NCBI GenBank assembly: GCA_947458265.1
Contig: CANGYF010000003.1
Span: forward strand, 186,001 to 250,000
DNA: 64,000 nt
DNA from: Betaproteobacteria bacterium
GTDB lineage: Bacteria > Pseudomonadota > Gammaproteobacteria > Burkholderiales > CAIKXV01
Reading direction: 5' to 3'
The position numbers and the translations under genes are program-made. The notes below the pieces were generated by a model. That model searched no databases. It saw nothing but the letters and a program-made list of their open reading frames with translations, and was not told where the DNA came from. Shown here piece by piece: positions 1 through 8,294 of this stretch. Every line of letters begins with the position of its first letter. Within the stretch, counting starts at the first letter, position 1.

Positions 1-2
1 TG

Positions 3-191
3 CTGGTCGAGAACACGCCGATCGACTACCTCGACTTCGCCAGCCCGGTGTCCGGCCTCGGGTCGAAGATGGGCATCGATGCCACCAACAAGTGGCCCGG
101 CGAGACCACGCGCGAGTGGGGTACGCCGATCGCGATGAGTGCGGAGGTCAAGGCGCGCATCGATTCGATCTGGAGCGGGCTGGGGCTGTAG
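3..191 (+). CDS. UbiD-family decarboxylase, C-terminal end (partial)
   Basis: Only the last 62 codons are in the window; the 5' part lies upstream. The visible residues include [19 protein letters not shown] followed by [13 protein letters not shown], which is the typical C-terminal tail of UbiD-type decarboxylases. These enzymes use prenylated FMN to decarboxylate aromatic or alpha,beta-unsaturated acids; the founder acts on 4-hydroxy-3-polyprenylbenzoate in ubiquinone synthesis. Many Burkholderiales carry several paralogues serving aromatic-acid catabolism, so the substrate cannot be read from this fragment. The frame ends at TAG and is followed by about 90 bases before the next gene. Confidence 0.85.
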   Translation: MVENTPIDYLDFASPVSGLGSKMGIDATNKWPGETTREWGTPIAMSAEVKARIDSIWSGLGL

Positions 192-281
192 GTCTCGCGG
201 GACGAGGGCGGCGCCTGCCGGGCCGCGCCGCGCCGCTGCTACACTCGGCGCCCCGTCGACTCCTGCCTGCGCTGCCGTCCG

Positions 282-3200
282 ATGCCGCCTCTCGATCCGC
301 CGTCCCCGTCGACGCCTCTGGTGCCCGCAGTCCCTCCCGCACCGTCCCTTCGCATCAGGCCCGAGGTAGACGCGACCGCGCTGGCGGCCGCACTGCGCCT
401 CGCCGTCTCGGGCGAAGTGCGCTTCGATGCCGGCAGCCTGGCGGTGTACGCGCACGATGCCTCGAACTACCGGCAGGTACCGATCGGTGTCGTGCTGCCG
501 AAGACGGTCGAGGACATCGTCGCCGCGGTCGCGGTGTGCCGTGAACACGGTGCGCCGATCCTGCCGCGCGGCGGTGGTACCGCGCAGAACGGGCAGACGG
601 TCAACGTCGCGGTGGTGCTCGACTGCTCGAAGTACCTGAACCAGGTGCTCGAGGTCGACCCGGCTGCTCGCAGTGCGCGGGTCGAGCCGGGCGTGGTCTG
701 CGACGCCCTGCGCGACGCGGCCGAGGAACATGCATTGACCTTCGGGCCTGATCCGGCCACCCACAGCCGCTGCACGCTCGGCGGCATGATCGGCAACAAC
801 TCCTGCGGCGCGCATTCGGTGATGGCCGGCAAGACGGTCGAGAACGTCGAGGCGCTCGAGGTGCTGACTTACGACGGCCTGCGCCTGTGGGTCGGGCCGA
901 CGTCTGACGACGAGTACGAACGCATCGTCGCCGGCGGCGGGCGGCGGGCCGAGATCTACACGAAGCTCAAGGCGCTGGCGGACAAGTACGGCGAACTCAT
1001 CCGCACGAAGTACCCGAAGATCAAGCGCCGGGTGTCGGGCTACAACCTCGACCAGCTGTTGCCCGAGAACGGCTTCAACGTGGCGCGCGCGCTGGTCGGC
1101 ACCGAAGGCTCCTGCGCGATCACGCTGCAGGCCAGGACGCGCCTGGTGCAGAGCCCGCAGAAACGGGTGCTGCTGGTGCTCGGCTATCGGGACATCTACG
1201 TCGCTGGCGACGCGGTGCCGCAGATCCTCCCGTTCGGGCCGATCGCCACCGAGGGCCTCGACCAGAAGATCATCGGCGGGCTGCGCGTGCGGGGCCTGCG
1301 CCTCGCCGACATCGCCAAGCTGCCGGCCGGCGATGCCTGGATCATGATCGAGTTCGGGGCGGACACCGTCGAGGCGGCCAGCGCGCAGGCGCAGGCGCTG
1401 GTCGACCACTACGCGGGCCGGCCGGATGCGCCGTCGCACTGGCTGATCGACGACCCGGCGGTGGCCGAGGCGATCTGGACGATCCGCGAGACGGCCGCGT
1501 CGGCCAGTGCGCTCGGTCTCGAAGGCAGCTGCGACCCGCAGGTCGGCTGGGAAGACGCAGCGGTCGACCCGATGCGGCTGGGCGACTACCTGCGCGAGTT
1601 CCAGGCGCTGGTCGACCGCTACGGCTACGAGACGTCGCTGTACGGCCATTTCGGCGACGGCTGCATCCATGCGCGCATCACCTTCGACCTGCGCACGACC
1701 GAAGGCATCGCGAAGTGGCGCGGCTTCACCGAGGATGCCGCGCACCTGGTGGTGCGCTACGGCGGGTCGCTGTCCGGCGAGCATGGCGACGGGCAGGCCA
1801 AGGCCGAGTTCCTGCCGGTGATGTACGGGCCGGAACTGATGCAGGCGTTCCGCGAGTTCAAGGCGATCTGGGATCCGGAAGGCCGGATGAACCCGGGCAA
1901 GCTCATCGATGCCTACCGCATCGACGAGAACCTGCGTTACGGGCCTGGCTACAGCCCGATCCGCTTCGAGACGCGGATGAACTTCACCACGCCCGAGGGC
2001 GACGGCTTCGCGCGTTCGATCGAGCACTGCGTCGGCATGGGCAAGTGCCGGTCGCAGAGCGGCGGCGTGATGTGCCCCAGCTACCGGGTCACCGGCGAGG
2101 AGAAGTATTCGACGCGCGGCCGTTCGCGGCTGTTCGGCGAGATGCTGCGCGGCGAGGTGGTGACCGGCGGCTGGCAGTCCGAGGCGGTGAAGGAGGCCCT
2201 CGACCTGTGCCTTGCGTGCAAGGGCTGCAAGAGCGACTGCCCGACGCATACCGACATGGCGAGCTACAAGTCCGAGTTCCTGTACCACTACCATCAGCGC
2301 AACCGGCGGCCGATCCAGGCGTGGAGCATGGGCTTCATCCATCGCTGGGCGCGCATGGCCTCGAAGATGCCGAGGCTGGTCAACTGGTTCACGCAGACGC
2401 CGGGTCTGAACGTGCTGGCCAAGCAGCTGGCCGGCATTGCGTTGCAGCGTGACGTGCCGAAGTTCGCCGCGCGCACCTTCCGCGAATGGTTCGCCAGCCG
2501 TGCGAAGGTGTCTACCGCCACCGCTGCGTCGCCGCGCCGGGTGATCCTCTGGGCCGACACGTTCAACAACCACTTCCATCCCGAGACGGCATTGGCGGCG
2601 GTGAAGGTGCTCGAGCATGCCGGATACGAAGTGTCGATCCCGCAGGCCCATCTGTGCTGTGGCCGCCCGCTCTACGATTTCGGACTGCTGGACCAGGCCG
2701 AGAAGCAGTTGCGCGAGATCATGCAGGCGCTGGCCGAAGATATCGAGGCGGGCACGCCGATCGTCGGCCTCGAGCCGGCCTGCGTCGCGGTGTTCCGCGA
2801 CGAGCTGCTGAAGCTGTTCCCCGACGATCCGCGCGCCGGCAAGCTGGCGCTGCAGGTGCGGTTCATCACCGAGTTCCTGGTCGAGCAGGGCGTCACGTTC
2901 CCAGGGCTGGAGATCGATGCGATCGTGCACGGGCATTGCCACCAGAAGTCGGTGATCGGCATGGGCTCAGACAAGAAGTTGCTCGACGCGATGGGTGTTC
3001 GCCACACAATGGTCGAGTCGAGTTGCTGTGGCATGTCCGGTTCGTTCGGCTTCGATCCGAAGCACTACGACCTGTCGGTGAAGGCGGCCGAGCTGTCGCT
3101 GCTGCCGGCGCTGCGTGGTTGCGGTTCGGACACCATGGTGGTGACGAACGGCTTCAGCTGCCGCGAGCAGATCGCGCAGCTGGGCGACCGGCAGGCGGTG

Positions 3201-3284
3201 CATATCGTGGAAGTGATGGCCGAGGCGATCGACCGCAGCGAGGCTCGCACGGCTCGAAGTGGTGGGGCAGAGGGCGCGCACTGA
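282..3284 (+). CDS. FAD-linked oxidase / Fe-S oxidoreductase fusion (D-2-hydroxyacid dehydrogenase-like)
   Basis: A 1000-residue protein combining a GlcD/D-lactate dehydrogenase-like FAD domain with a GlpC-like Fe-S and CCG domain, as in YdiJ-type D-2-hydroxyacid dehydrogenases. The PCMH-type FAD-binding part contains LPRGGGTAQNGQ and GGMIGNNSCGAHS; the FAD-oxidase C-terminal part contains YGHFGDGCIHARI and SGEHGDGQAK. Two cysteine clusters near residues 583 and 643 (CVGMGKC...CP and CLACKGCKSDCP) should bind 4Fe-4S clusters. Two CCG motifs follow near 790 (HLCCGRP) and 915 (SSCCGMSG), as in heterodisulfide reductase-like domains. The likely role is oxidation of a D-2-hydroxyacid with electrons passed to the quinone pool. 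The exact substrate is unknown. No strong ribosome site is visible before the ATG, so the proline-rich first 25 residues may not be translated. Confidence 0.85.
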   Translation: MPPLDPPSPSTPLVPAVPPAPSLRIRPEVDATALAAALRLAVSGEVRFDAGSLAVYAHDASNYRQVPIGVVLPKTVEDIVAAVAVCREHGAPILPRGGGTAQNGQTVNVAVVLDCSKYLNQVLEVDPAARSARVEPGVVCDALRDAAEEHALTFGPDPATHSRCTLGGMIGNNSCGAHSVMAGKTVENVEALEVLTYDGLRLWVGPTSDDEYERIVAGGGRRAEIYTKLKALADKYGELIRTKYPKIKRRVSGYNLDQLLPENGFNVARALVGTEGSCAITLQARTRLVQSPQKRVLLVLGYRDIYVAGDAVPQILPFGPIATEGLDQKIIGGLRVRGLRLADIAKLPAGDAWIMIEFGADTVEAASAQAQALVDHYAGRPDAPSHWLIDDPAVAEAIWTIRETAASASALGLEGSCDPQVGWEDAAVDPMRLGDYLREFQALVDRYGYETSLYGHFGDGCIHARITFDLRTTEGIAKWRGFTEDAAHLVVRYGGSLSGEHGDGQAKAEFLPVMYGPELMQAFREFKAIWDPEGRMNPGKLIDAYRIDENLRYGPGYSPIRFETRMNFTTPEGDGFARSIEHCVGMGKCRSQSGGVMCPSYRVTGEEKYSTRGRSRLFGEMLRGEVVTGGWQSEAVKEALDLCLACKGCKSDCPTHTDMASYKSEFLYHYHQRNRRPIQAWSMGFIHRWARMASKMPRLVNWFTQTPGLNVLAKQLAGIALQRDVPKFAARTFREWFASRAKVSTATAASPRRVILWADTFNNHFHPETALAAVKVLEHAGYEVSIPQAHLCCGRPLYDFGLLDQAEKQLREIMQALAEDIEAGTPIVGLEPACVAVFRDELLKLFPDDPRAGKLALQVRFITEFLVEQGVTFPGLEIDAIVHGHCHQKSVIGMGSDKKLLDAMGVRHTMVESSCCGMSGSFGFDPKHYDLSVKAAELSLLPALRGCGSDTMVVTNGFSCREQIAQLGDRQAVHIVEVMAEAIDRSEARTARSGGAEGAH

Positions 3285-3303
3285 TGTTTGCACCGAGCCC
3301 ACG

Positions 3304-4071
3304 GTGAGCCCGCTGGAGGTGCTGACGCCGGCCCTGCTGCTCTGGGTCGTGGTGGTGGTCGCGGTCGCCGCCTGGGTCTACGGCGTGCTGGGTGTCGGCC
3401 TGCCGCTGATCGCGACGCCGCTGCTCGCACTGGTGATGCCGCTGCAGGATGCGGTGATCGTGCTGGTGGTGCCGGTGCTGGTGGCGGTCTTCGTGTCGAT
3501 CTGGTCGGTGCCGGATTTCCTCGGCACGCTGAAGCGGTTCTGGTTCATGCCGGTGGCGGCCTTCGTCGGGGCGGCGATCGGCGCCCAACTGTTCATCCGC
3601 GCGCCGCATTTTCCGTACGCGCTGGTGCTGGTCGGTGCGATCTTCATGTGGCTGTGGCTCGACTGGCACGGCAAGAGCGAGTCGGCCTGGATGAAGCGCC
3701 ACGTGGTCGCCTCGGGCCTGCTGTTCGGCTTTGCCGCCGGCATGTTCGAGACCACCGCGAACGTCGCTTCGCCGCCGCTGATCGCCTACTACGCCGGGCT
3801 GGGGCTCGCCCCGGTGGCGATGATCCAGGGCTTCAACCTGTGCTTCCTGCCAGGCAAGGCGACGCAGTTCGCGACCTTCACGCTGCTCGGCGGCGTGACG
3901 ATGGCGCAGTGGGCGATGACCGTGCCGCTGGCGGCAGTCACCGTGATCGCGCAGAAGCGTGGCATCCGAGCGCGTGAAGGCGTCGACCCGAAGACCTATC
4001 GTCAATGGCTCCGTATCGCGCTGGGTGCGATGGCGGTGGTCATACTGACCCAGTACGCGCTGGGCGGCTAG
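3304..4071 (+). CDS. TauE/SafE-family sulfite/anion permease
   Basis: A 255-residue, very hydrophobic protein with about eight membrane segments and the two-half arrangement of the TauE/SafE (DUF81) family. An early G-VYGVLGVGLPLIATPLLAL segment and a second-half GFAAGMFETTANVASPPLI segment fit the paired repeats. Family members export or import sulfite, sulfoacetate and other small organosulfur or carboxylate anions. It starts just after the FAD/Fe-S oxidoreductase, so the two may be cotranscribed, the permease handling a substrate or product of the oxidase; that is inference. The GTG at 3304 is chosen because it places the first membrane segment near the N-terminus. A GTG at 3259 would overlap the upstream gene. 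Confidence 0.75.
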   Translation: MSPLEVLTPALLLWVVVVVAVAAWVYGVLGVGLPLIATPLLALVMPLQDAVIVLVVPVLVAVFVSIWSVPDFLGTLKRFWFMPVAAFVGAAIGAQLFIRAPHFPYALVLVGAIFMWLWLDWHGKSESAWMKRHVVASGLLFGFAAGMFETTANVASPPLIAYYAGLGLAPVAMIQGFNLCFLPGKATQFATFTLLGGVTMAQWAMTVPLAAVTVIAQKRGIRAREGVDPKTYRQWLRIALGAMAVVILTQYALGG

Positions 4072-4072
4072 G

Positions 4073-4096
4073 GCTGCCTGCCAGCTGGCAGGCAGC
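4073..4096. terminator. Perfect 24-bp palindrome, candidate bidirectional terminator
   Basis: The palindrome begins GCTGCCTGCCAG and is followed by its exact reverse complement. It starts 2 bases after the stop of the permease gene and lies before the convergent grxD stop. There is no T-run on either side, so intrinsic termination would be weak; it could instead act as an RNA-stabilising 3' hairpin. Confidence 0.4.
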
Positions 4097-4133
4097 AGAC
4101 CTCGGGGATCCGGAGGCCTGCGCGCCGTACGGC

Positions 4134-4451
4134 TCAGCCCTTGACGGTTTCCAGCAGCGTCTTCAGTTCGCCCGACTGGAACATCTCGGTCATGATGTCC
4201 GATCCACCGACGAATTCACCGTTCACGTACAGCTGCGGGATGGTCGGCCAGCTCGCGTATTCCTTGATGCCCTGGCGGATCTCCGGCTCTTCCAGCACGT
4301 TGACCGAGAAGAAGTTGTCGACGCCGCAGGCGGACAGGATACGTACCGCGTTGGCGCTGAACCCGCACTGCGGGAAGCTCGGGTTGCCCTTCATGTAGAG
4401 CACGACCGAATGGCCGGTGACCTGCTGGTGGATGGTGTCGTGAGCGCTCAT
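4134..4451 (-). CDS. grxD: Monothiol glutaredoxin-4 (Grx4 type)
   Basis: A 105-residue monothiol glutaredoxin. The active site [12 protein letters not shown] is close to the KGTPxxPxCGFS consensus, and [19 protein letters not shown] and GGSDIM carry the usual glutathione-binding and cis-proline features. Grx4 proteins bind a bridging 2Fe-2S cluster with glutathione and deliver clusters to target proteins or act with BolA in iron sensing. The usual threonine after KG is asparagine here. The start at 4451 gives the normal family length; an open frame upstream to 4505 adds residues not seen in the family. It is monocistronic by position, facing the permease gene and followed upstream by a repeat-filled gap. 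Confidence 0.93.
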   Translation of the reverse strand: MSAHDTIHQQVTGHSVVLYMKGNPSFPQCGFSANAVRILSACGVDNFFSVNVLEEPEIRQGIKEYASWPTIPQLYVNGEFVGGSDIMTEMFQSGELKTLLETVKG

Positions 4452-4564
4452 CGAAAAAACCCTGGAAAGATGGCCGGCAGCGCAACAGCGCAGCCCGGAC
4501 CACAAACATACGCAAAGTTGACTGATTCAGTCAAGTAACCTCCCCCTGCCCGTAGCGCCCCCCC

Positions 4565-4698
4565 GAAATCCGGGTCAGAGACGAGTTTCCCGCGAAGGCC
4601 TCGCCAGTTCGAAATCCGGGTCAGAGACGATTTTCCGCGAAGGTCTGGCCAGCTCGACGGCCTCGCCCGGAAAATCGTCTCTGACCCGGATTTCGAAC
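4565..4698. repeat. REPIN-like element: degenerate direct copy plus perfect 30-bp inverted repeat
   Basis: Three copies of a unit with core ATCCGGGTCAGAGACG lie in the 271-base gap between grxD and the hydrolase gene. The first is direct (4565-4590). The second (4607-4636) and third, inverted (4669-4698), are exact reverse complements over 30 bases with a 32-base loop. The same architecture recurs at 16338-16443. Paired inverted extragenic palindromes of this kind are usually mobilised in trans by a REP-associated tyrosine transposase; no such gene is in the window. Confidence 0.8.
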
Positions 4699-4722
4699 CG
4701 GATATCGGGCAAGGCGAGGGGG

Positions 4723-5910
4723 TCAGCAGCGGGGCTGGAGTTTGTCCTCGAACCAGTCCCACATCACGGCGACGACCTTGGTCAGGTAGTCGCGCTGGCA
4801 GTGCTGGGCGCCCCCTTCCTCGGCGGTGAACACGCGCAGGGTCTTGTCCGGCGAGCCGCTCGCAGCGTACAGCGACTGGGCATCGACCAACGGTACCTGT
4901 TCGTCGTCGGCGCCGTGGACGATCAGGAACGGGCAGCGCATCTGCTGCACCACGCCGTCGAGCCGGAACGGCTCGAGCTTCTCGAGCGCCTGCTCGACGG
5001 TGTCGACGCCGAGGATCCAGGTGATGTGGTGGCCGGGCACCGACAGCGAGGTCTTGAACGAGGCGTCGATGCGCTTCTTCCAGGTCGCGTAGTAGTCCCA
5101 GATCGCGCCCCAGGCGATGCAGGCGGCGAAGCGCGGCTCGAGCGAGGCCATGCGCGGCGAGTAGTAGCCACCCAGGCTGATCGCAACCACGCCGACCCGC
5201 TTCGCGTCGACATCGGCGCGCGTCTCGAGCCAGTCCATGCAGGCGGAACCGGCTTTCTCGTAGTCGTGGCGCAGCACCATGCCGCGGAAGCGGATCGCTT
5301 CACCGGTGCCGGGGCCGTCCATGATCAGGCAAGAGATGCCACGCTTGATCAGCTCGGGCACGCCGCGCATGAACTGGATCTCTTTCGTCACATCCAGTCC
5401 GTCGAAGTACACCACGCACGGCTTGCGCCCTTCGGACGAATTCTGCGCATGCACGAAGTAGCCAGGCAGGCTCGCCCCCTCGAACGGGATCTCGACGATC
5501 TCGATCTTCAGGTCGGTCTCGTCGATGTAGCGATGGAAGCAGTCGACGCCGCGCTTGTACGACGCCAGCGCTGCCGCATCCTTCGGCGTGCGGAAGCGCT
5601 CGGCCATCTGGTAGTAGTTGGCGGCGCGCAGATAGGCGGCAGCCGCCGAATAGCGGTGGCCCGACTGGCTGCGCTCGTTGGCGAACGCGGTCACCGTGTC
5701 GGCGACCGTGTTGCAGGCGTCGAACCAGGCCTGGTCGTCTTCGGGGGCCTTGCCCTTGAGCAGGCGGCCGATACGGTCGAGTTCGCCGATCTCGGAGCCG
5801 CCGTACGGCGCCGAGCCGAGCATGTTGATGAATGCCGACGACCACCGGTAGTTGCCGGGGAAGTACATGAAGTACTGGGGATCCTTCTTTGCCTCGTTCG
5901 CTGCAGCCAT
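4723..5910 (-). CDS. Alpha/beta hydrolase of the pseudooxynicotine hydrolase/FrsA-like type
   Basis: A 395-residue protein with a long helical N-terminal part (to about residue 125) and a C-terminal alpha/beta hydrolase domain. The nucleophile elbow is VAISLGGYY (Ser in GxSxGG-like context), followed by HGADDEQVP (acid region) and GGAQHCQRD (catalytic His). This layout resembles 2,6-dihydropseudooxynicotine hydrolase and related C-C bond hydrolases and esterases acting on small organic substrates. No signal peptide is visible, so it is probably cytoplasmic. An ATG at 5910 is preceded by AAAGG at good spacing, whereas the ATG at 5925 has none. The Bug receptor gene lies just upstream on the same strand, suggesting joint uptake and breakdown of an organic compound; that is inference. 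Confidence 0.72.
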   Translation of the reverse strand: MAAANEAKKDPQYFMYFPGNYRWSSAFINMLGSAPYGGSEIGELDRIGRLLKGKAPEDDQAWFDACNTVADTVTAFANERSQSGHRYSAAAAYLRAANYYQMAERFRTPKDAAALASYKRGVDCFHRYIDETDLKIEIVEIPFEGASLPGYFVHAQNSSEGRKPCVVYFDGLDVTKEIQFMRGVPELIKRGISCLIMDGPGTGEAIRFRGMVLRHDYEKAGSACMDWLETRADVDAKRVGVVAISLGGYYSPRMASLEPRFAACIAWGAIWDYYATWKKRIDASFKTSLSVPGHHITWILGVDTVEQALEKLEPFRLDGVVQQMRCPFLIVHGADDEQVPLVDAQSLYAASGSPDKTLRVFTAEEGGAQHCQRDYLTKVVAVMWDWFEDKLQPRC

Positions 5911-5982
5911 CGTTTCGCCTTTCATGGATACGGTTGATTGCGCGCCGACCTGCGCGGTCGTGACGTGCGGTTCAGTCGGGAT

Positions 5983-6966
5983 TCAGAACTCTGCCTTGAC
6001 GTTGGCCGTGCGCACGACGCGGCCCCATTTCTCGAACTCGCGTTTCAGGAACGCGCCGAAGTCCTCCGGCGATCCTCCGGCGACGTCGTAGCCCACGACC
6101 GCCAGCTGTTCCCGACCCTCCGGCGACAGCACCCGCTTGTTCACTTCGGCGTTGATGCGCAGCACCTGGTCGCGGGCCATGCCTGCCGGCCCCATGATGC
6201 CGTTGAAGTTGCGCGACTCGAAGCCGGCCAGCCCGGCCTCGGCGACCGTCGGCGTGTCGGGCAGGCTCGGCGAGCGCTGCAGGCCGTTCACGCCGAGCGT
6301 GCGTACCCGGCCCTGCTTCATGAAGTCGAGCGCATTCGGGATCGACATGGTGATCACGTCGATATGGCCGGCAAGCAGGTCGACCTGCGCCGGCGCGACG
6401 CCCTTGTAGGGCACATGCACCATCTTCAACCCGGCCATCGAGTTGAACAGTTCCATCGTCAGGTGCCCCACCGTGCCCACCCCCGGCGAGCCGAAGCTGA
6501 GCTTGCCCGGGTTCTTCCGCGCCAGCGCGATGAGTTCCTTGACTGAGCGTGCCGGCACCAGTGGGTGCACGACGACGGCACTCGTGGTCGTGGTCACCAG
6601 CACGATCGGCAGCAGGTCCTTCATCGGGTCGTAGCCGAGGTTGCTGCGGATATGCGGCGCGACGGTCAGCGGCCCCGGATTGGCGCCGAGCAGCGTGTAG
6701 CCGTCGGGTGGCGCCTTGGCGACGAACTCGGTGGCCGGGACGCCGCCGGCCGCCGGCCGGTTTTCGACCAGCACCGGCTGGCCCCAGGCCTCGTTCAGCC
6801 GCTGGCTGACCAGACGTGCATTGAAGTCGGTCGGTCCGCCGGCGGCGAACGGCACGATGATGCGGATCGGGCGGGACGGATACTGTCCCTGCGCCCAGGT
6901 GCTGCCAGCCGCCACAAGCAGCGCGAGCGCGGCCGGCACGATCGATCGCTGGATCGATGAAGACAT
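5983..6966 (-). CDS. Bug/TctC-family periplasmic substrate-binding protein
   Basis: A 327-residue protein with a clear signal peptide (MSSSIQRSIVPAALALLVAAG, cleavage after WAQ) and a mature start YPSRPIRIIVPFAAGGPTD, the hallmark of Bug receptors of the tripartite tricarboxylate transporter family. Further family features are GYTLLGANPGPLTVAPHI and FMKQGRVRTLGVNG. Such receptors bind carboxylates or aromatic acids and are numerous orphan proteins in Burkholderiales. No TctA/TctB membrane genes are in the window, so this is an orphan receptor. The ATG at 6966 is preceded by a strong GGAGGAG ribosome site. The hydrolase gene follows about 70 bases downstream and may share the transcript. Confidence 0.93.
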   Translation of the reverse strand: MSSSIQRSIVPAALALLVAAGSTWAQGQYPSRPIRIIVPFAAGGPTDFNARLVSQRLNEAWGQPVLVENRPAAGGVPATEFVAKAPPDGYTLLGANPGPLTVAPHIRSNLGYDPMKDLLPIVLVTTTTSAVVVHPLVPARSVKELIALARKNPGKLSFGSPGVGTVGHLTMELFNSMAGLKMVHVPYKGVAPAQVDLLAGHIDVITMSIPNALDFMKQGRVRTLGVNGLQRSPSLPDTPTVAEAGLAGFESRNFNGIMGPAGMARDQVLRINAEVNKRVLSPEGREQLAVVGYDVAGGSPEDFGAFLKREFEKWGRVVRTANVKAEF

Positions 6967-7162
6967 CGGTATTCTCCTCCGGGAGGTTCCGACCGCTGCC
7001 TCGTCGGGCCGTCTCTTCGGGCGGCCTCTGCATGCTGCACCCCTGCGGTAACCGCGCGGGCGCCGGGCGCTTCGGAACTGGATGCCAACCATACCAAGAA
7101 ACGCGGCGCGCAGGCGTGCCCGCCACCGCGCCGGGGCCCGGGTCGCGGCCCCGATCAGCGCA

Positions 7163-8131
7163 TCATCGTGCGAGCACCTCGGGATTGAAGATGCCGGTTG
7201 GCCGCCCCTCGGCGAAGGCGATCACGTTGTCGAACGCCTCGCCGAAGTACTGCTCGTAAGTCTCGTGCGTCGCCCAGCCGTAGTGCGGCGTGCACACCAC
7301 GTTGTCCATCTTCAGCAGCGGATGATCGACTGGCACCGGCTCGTGCTCGAACACGTCCAGGCCTGCGTAGCCGGGACGCCCGGCCTGCAGCGCCGCCACC
7401 AGGGCACCCGGCGCGATCAGCTCCGCGCGTGCGGTGTTCGCCAGAAGCGACCGCGGCTTCATCAGCGCCAGGTCGGCCGCAGTCACCGAGTGCTTCGTCT
7501 CCGGCGTCAGGCGCAGGTGCAGCGACAGCACGTCGGCCTCGCGGAAGAATCGCGCGCGGTCCTCGATGAACTCGACGCCGGCGGCTGCGGCGCGCTCGCG
7601 CGAGCCGGCGCGCCCATGGGTGACCACCCGCATGCCGAAGCCGCGTCCCATCTGCGCGACCAGCTCGCCGATGGTGCCGAAGCCGAGCAGGGCGAGCGTC
7701 TTGCCGCGCATCGTGAAGCCGAGCGTGGTCGGCTCCTCGCCGCGCTGCATGCGTCCGGCCTCGAGCGGGATCGAACGTGCCGCGGCCAGGATCAGCGCGA
7801 ACGTGTGTTCTGCCGGCGACACCGGCGACTTGCTGTTGCCGGTGGCGATCGCGATGCCGCGTGCGGTGCAGGCGGCGACGTCGATGTGGTGGGTGGTACG
7901 TGCGAGCTGGCTCACCATCCGCAGCGAGGGCAGCCGCTCGATCAGCGCCGCCGACACCGGTGTGCGTTCGCGGATCAGCACCAGCGCCTCGGCACCGGCC
8001 AGCTGTGCCGCCAGGGCCGCCGGTTCCGTCGGCGAATCGGTGAACACGCTGACCTCATGGCCGGCGAACTTCGAGAAGCAGCCAAGGCTGCGCACCAGGT
8101 CCTGGTGGTCGTGCGGGATCGCGATCTTCAT
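7163..8131 (-). CDS. D-isomer-specific 2-hydroxyacid dehydrogenase
   Basis: A 322-residue NAD-dependent oxidoreductase. The Rossmann motif is LLGFGTIG (about residues 149-156). The catalytic Arg lies in NTARAELI, the Glu in FEHEP and the His in TPHYGW, in family order. It should interconvert a 2-keto acid and a D-2-hydroxy acid, or act like D-3-phosphoglycerate dehydrogenase; the substrate cannot be told. The start at 8131 (MKIAIPHDHQD) aligns with the divergent paralogue, which starts MKIFIADDYQS. The two start codons are about 160 bases apart and transcribed away from each other, so they may share a control region. The mixed carbon-source context (Bug receptor, hydrolase) suggests organic-acid catabolism. 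Confidence 0.9.
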   Translation of the reverse strand: MKIAIPHDHQDLVRSLGCFSKFAGHEVSVFTDSPTEPAALAAQLAGAEALVLIRERTPVSAALIERLPSLRMVSQLARTTHHIDVAACTARGIAIATGNSKSPVSPAEHTFALILAAARSIPLEAGRMQRGEEPTTLGFTMRGKTLALLGFGTIGELVAQMGRGFGMRVVTHGRAGSRERAAAAGVEFIEDRARFFREADVLSLHLRLTPETKHSVTAADLALMKPRSLLANTARAELIAPGALVAALQAGRPGYAGLDVFEHEPVPVDHPLLKMDNVVCTPHYGWATHETYEQYFGEAFDNVIAFAEGRPTGIFNPEVLAR

Positions 8132-8294
8132 GGGCAGTCGGAGACGGTGGATGCTGTCGGGACGCCGATCATAGCCGCTCGCCACCGGGCGGACGGGTGC
8201 CGGGCGCTGGCATAATCCGCGATTGCCCGCGATCGTGGCCCCGATCGTGGCCCGACCACGCGCCGCCCCCCGCACACGCCACCCAGGAGCTTGC

